From: Hippophae tibetana
Taxonomy: Eukaryota > Streptophyta > Magnoliopsida > Rosales > Elaeagnaceae
Direction: 5' to 3'
Assembly (NCBI GenBank): GCA_037013495.1
Contig: CM072801.1
Location: 70,417,816 to 70,481,815, forward strand
DNA length: 64,000 bases
Each line of letters opens with the position of its first letter. Positions within the stretch are counted from its first letter, which is position 1. Below, piece after piece: positions 62,224 to 64,000 of this stretch. The translations under genes and the position numbers were made by a program. The notes beneath the pieces are model-generated. The model searched no databases, was not told the origin of the DNA, and worked only from the letters and a program-made list of their open reading frames with translations.

Positions 62224-63399
62224 AATTCGATTAATCAAATGTTTTGTTATTTTTTAACAAGGTAACAGTAACCCCTATCCTGTTCTCTCCTCTTAAATTT
62301 TTTGGAAGAATAGAGAATTATTGATCACATAAATAAAGATCCCTTACTCGGCACAAATATCTCTCTTACATATCTATTGAATAAAATCGAAAGTACATAA
62401 AACGGGAATTTGTGATAAAAACATAAACCCTCGATAAGTGATGTAAACGATGGAATTTGGTTACAGAAATCAGGTTCTCTTGCGTGGCCAAAATTAATCG
62501 TGTGAATCGATACGAGCTTCAATGTTATATATTATAATATTCGTTAAGATACCTCAGTCTAGAGTTATCGTCGATTAAAGTTGAAAATTCGATTAATTAA
62601 ATGTTTTGTTATTTTTTAACAAGGTAACAGTAACCCCTTTCCTGTTCTCTCCTCTTAAATTTTTTGGAAGAATAGAGATTTATTGATCACATAAATAAAA
62701 GATCCCTTGTTCAGAACAAATATCTCTTTTACATATCAATGGATTAAATCGAAAGTAAGTAAAACGGAAATGTGTGACAAAAACATAAACCCTCGATAAG
62801 TGATGTAAATGATGGAATTTTGTTACAGAAATCAGGTTCTTTTGCGTGGCCAAAATTAATCGTGTGATTCGATACGAGCTTCGATTTTATATATTATAAT
62901 AGTCTTTAAGATACCTCAGTCTAGAGTTATCGTCGATTAAAGTTCAAAATTCGATTAATCAAATGTTTTGTTATTTTTTAACAAGGTAACAGTAACCCCT
63001 ATCCTGTTCTCTCCTCTTAAATTTTTTGGAAGAATAGAGAATTATTGATCACATAAATAAAGATCCCTTACTCGGCACAAATATCTCTCTTACATATCTA
63101 TTGAATAAAATCGAAAGTACATAAAACGGGAATTTGTGATAAAAACATAAACCCTCGATAAGTGATGTAAACGATGGAATTTGGTTACAGAAATCAGGTT
63201 CTCTTGCGTGGCCAAAATTAATCGTGTGAATCGATACGAGCTTCAATGTTATATATTATAATATTCGTTAAGATACCTCAGTCTAGAGTTATCGTCGATT
63301 AAAGTTGAAAATTCGATTAATTAAATGTTTTGTTATTTTTTAACAAGGTAACAGTAACCCCTTTCCTGTTCTCTCCTCTTAAATTTTTTGGAAGAATAG
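61909..63399 (+). repeat. Two-monomer HOR (724 bp), about two copies
   Basis: Starts 62224/62948 and 62586/63310 are 724 bp apart, and 61862/62586 match from about 61909 onward. Shared marks are 'ggaattttgttac', 'ttcttttgcg', 'cgattttatat', 'cgagcttcaatg' and the head 'gattaattaaatg'. The match stops at about 63399, where the monomer at 63310 reads 'gagaattattg' instead of 'gagatttattg'. I saw no difference between the two copies. Confidence 0.92.
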
Positions 63400-64000
63400 A
63401 GAATTATTGATCACATAAATAAAGATCCCTTACTCGGCACAAATATCTCTCTTACATATCTATTGAATAAAATCGAAAGTACGTAAAACGGGAATTTGTG
63501 ATAAAAACATAAACCCTCGATAAGTGATGTAAACGATGGAATTTGGTTACAGAAATCAGGTTCTCTTGCGTGGCCAAAATTAATCGTGTGAATCGATACG
63601 AGCTTCGATGTTATATATTATAATAGTCGTTAAGATGCCTCAGTCTAGAGTTATCGTCGATTAAAGTTGAAAATTCGATATATCAAATGTTTTGTTATTT
63701 TTTAACAAGGTAACAGTAACCCCTTTCCTGTTCTCTCCTCTTAAATTTTTTGGGAGAATAGAGAATTATTGATCACATAAATAAAGATCCCTTACTCGGC
63801 ACAAATATCTCTCTTACATATCTATTGAATAAAATCGAAAGTACGTAAAACGGGAATTTGTGATAAAAACATAAACCCTCGATAAGTGATGTAAACGATG
63901 GAATTTGGTTACAGAAATCAAGTTCTGTTGCGTGGCCAAAATTAATCGTGTGAATCGATACGAGCTTCGATGTTATATATTATAATAGTCGTTAAGATAC
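63310..64000 (+). repeat. Last two monomers, final one cut by the window edge
   Basis: 63310-63671 is an o-head/y-body hybrid ('gattaattaaatg', then 'cttactcggcac' and 'acgtaaaacggg') with a private 'agatgcctcag'. 63672-64000 is a y-type monomer, 329 bases long here because the window ends, with private 'tcaagttctgttgcg'. The array evidently continues beyond the window. Confidence 0.92.

Larger units (their letters stand above)
1..64000 (+). repeat. Continuous 362-bp satellite DNA array, about 177 monomers
   Basis: The motif 'gttgaaaattcgatatatc' and its variants recur every 360 to 363 bp from base 1 to the end. I followed every monomer start and found no gap, insertion of foreign DNA or reversed monomer. 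The array is about 30% GC. Length variation comes from a few fixed one- or two-base sites: gatatatc/gatatac/gatataaaatg, aacaagttaac/aacagttaac, cagtaacccc/cagtaaacccc, aagatccc/aaagatccc, attgaataaaat/atggattaaat, cataaaccc/cataaaaccc. Monomers are grouped into higher-order repeats. A period near 362 bp is about twice a usual nucleosome repeat, which is common in plant and insect satellites. Centromeric or pericentromeric origin is inferred from the architecture only. The family was not recognised. Confidence 0.98.

Noticed and set aside
62325..63246. Two identical minus-strand 65-codon frames 724 bp apart
   Set aside because: They begin with TTG, created by the 'cttcaatg' change, and are identical because of the dimer duplication.
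1..64000. CRISPR array or other repeat-spacer system
   Set aside because: The repeats are contiguous, 362 bp long and have no unique spacers.
1..64000. Identification as a named satellite of a known beetle, fly or plant
   Set aside because: Period and AT content resemble several known families of about 360 bp, but I do not recognise the sequence and will not assign a name on length alone.

Overview
The whole 64 kb window is one uninterrupted array of an AT-rich tandem satellite. The monomer is 360 to 363 bp (usually 362), and about 177 monomers run head to tail in one orientation. GC is about 30% (107 of 362 bases in the first monomer, counted by hand). I see no protein gene, RNA gene, transposon, inverted monomer or unique sequence anywhere. 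A megabase-style satellite with higher-order repeats (HORs) points to a eukaryotic centromere or pericentromeric heterochromatin. I do not recognise the family and cannot name the organism. Monomer starts below are set at the start of the 'aattcgat' motif (position 1 of the window).

Layout, left domain: 1-6513 is a six-monomer HOR of 2171 bp in three nearly perfect copies (two base differences seen). 6514-7960 is transitional. 7961-10488 carries a 1083-bp trimer repeated about twice. 10489-13018 is a seven-monomer unit, followed by two copies of its nine-monomer relative (3252 bp each, 13019-19522). The last two monomers of each of these units already have right-domain character.

Right domain: the domain switch falls inside a monomer near 19646. 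19523-20969 is a diverged transition and 20970-23502 a 1086-bp trimer array. 23503-27121 is a non-tandem run that is copied almost exactly 20,981 bp further on. 27122-41225 is a 13-monomer HOR of 4701 bp (two full copies and a third that is altered at its end). 41226-43035 holds a 725-bp dimer duplication. 43036-48102 repeats the 22-27 kb run. 48103-48826 contains a roughly 268-bp patch of left-domain sequence. 48827-56428 is an 11-monomer HOR (3982 bp) in about two copies. 54980-61137 is a nine-monomer unit and an eight-monomer deletion derivative. 61138-64000 ends with a 724-bp dimer duplication and a monomer cut by the window edge.

The interesting biology is the recombination record. Amplifications of different period (2, 3, 6, 7/9, 8/9, 11 and 13 monomers) are nested and overlapping, with junctions inside monomers. 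Parental and deleted forms survive side by side: an inferred 18-monomer parent minus 1811 bp gives exactly the 4701-bp 13-mer. Left-type patches are found in the right domain and right-type monomers in the left. The recurrent minus-strand reading frames of about 65 codons are by-products of the monomer; most start at TTG and I do not call them genes. All identities here come from reading by eye, not from alignment.
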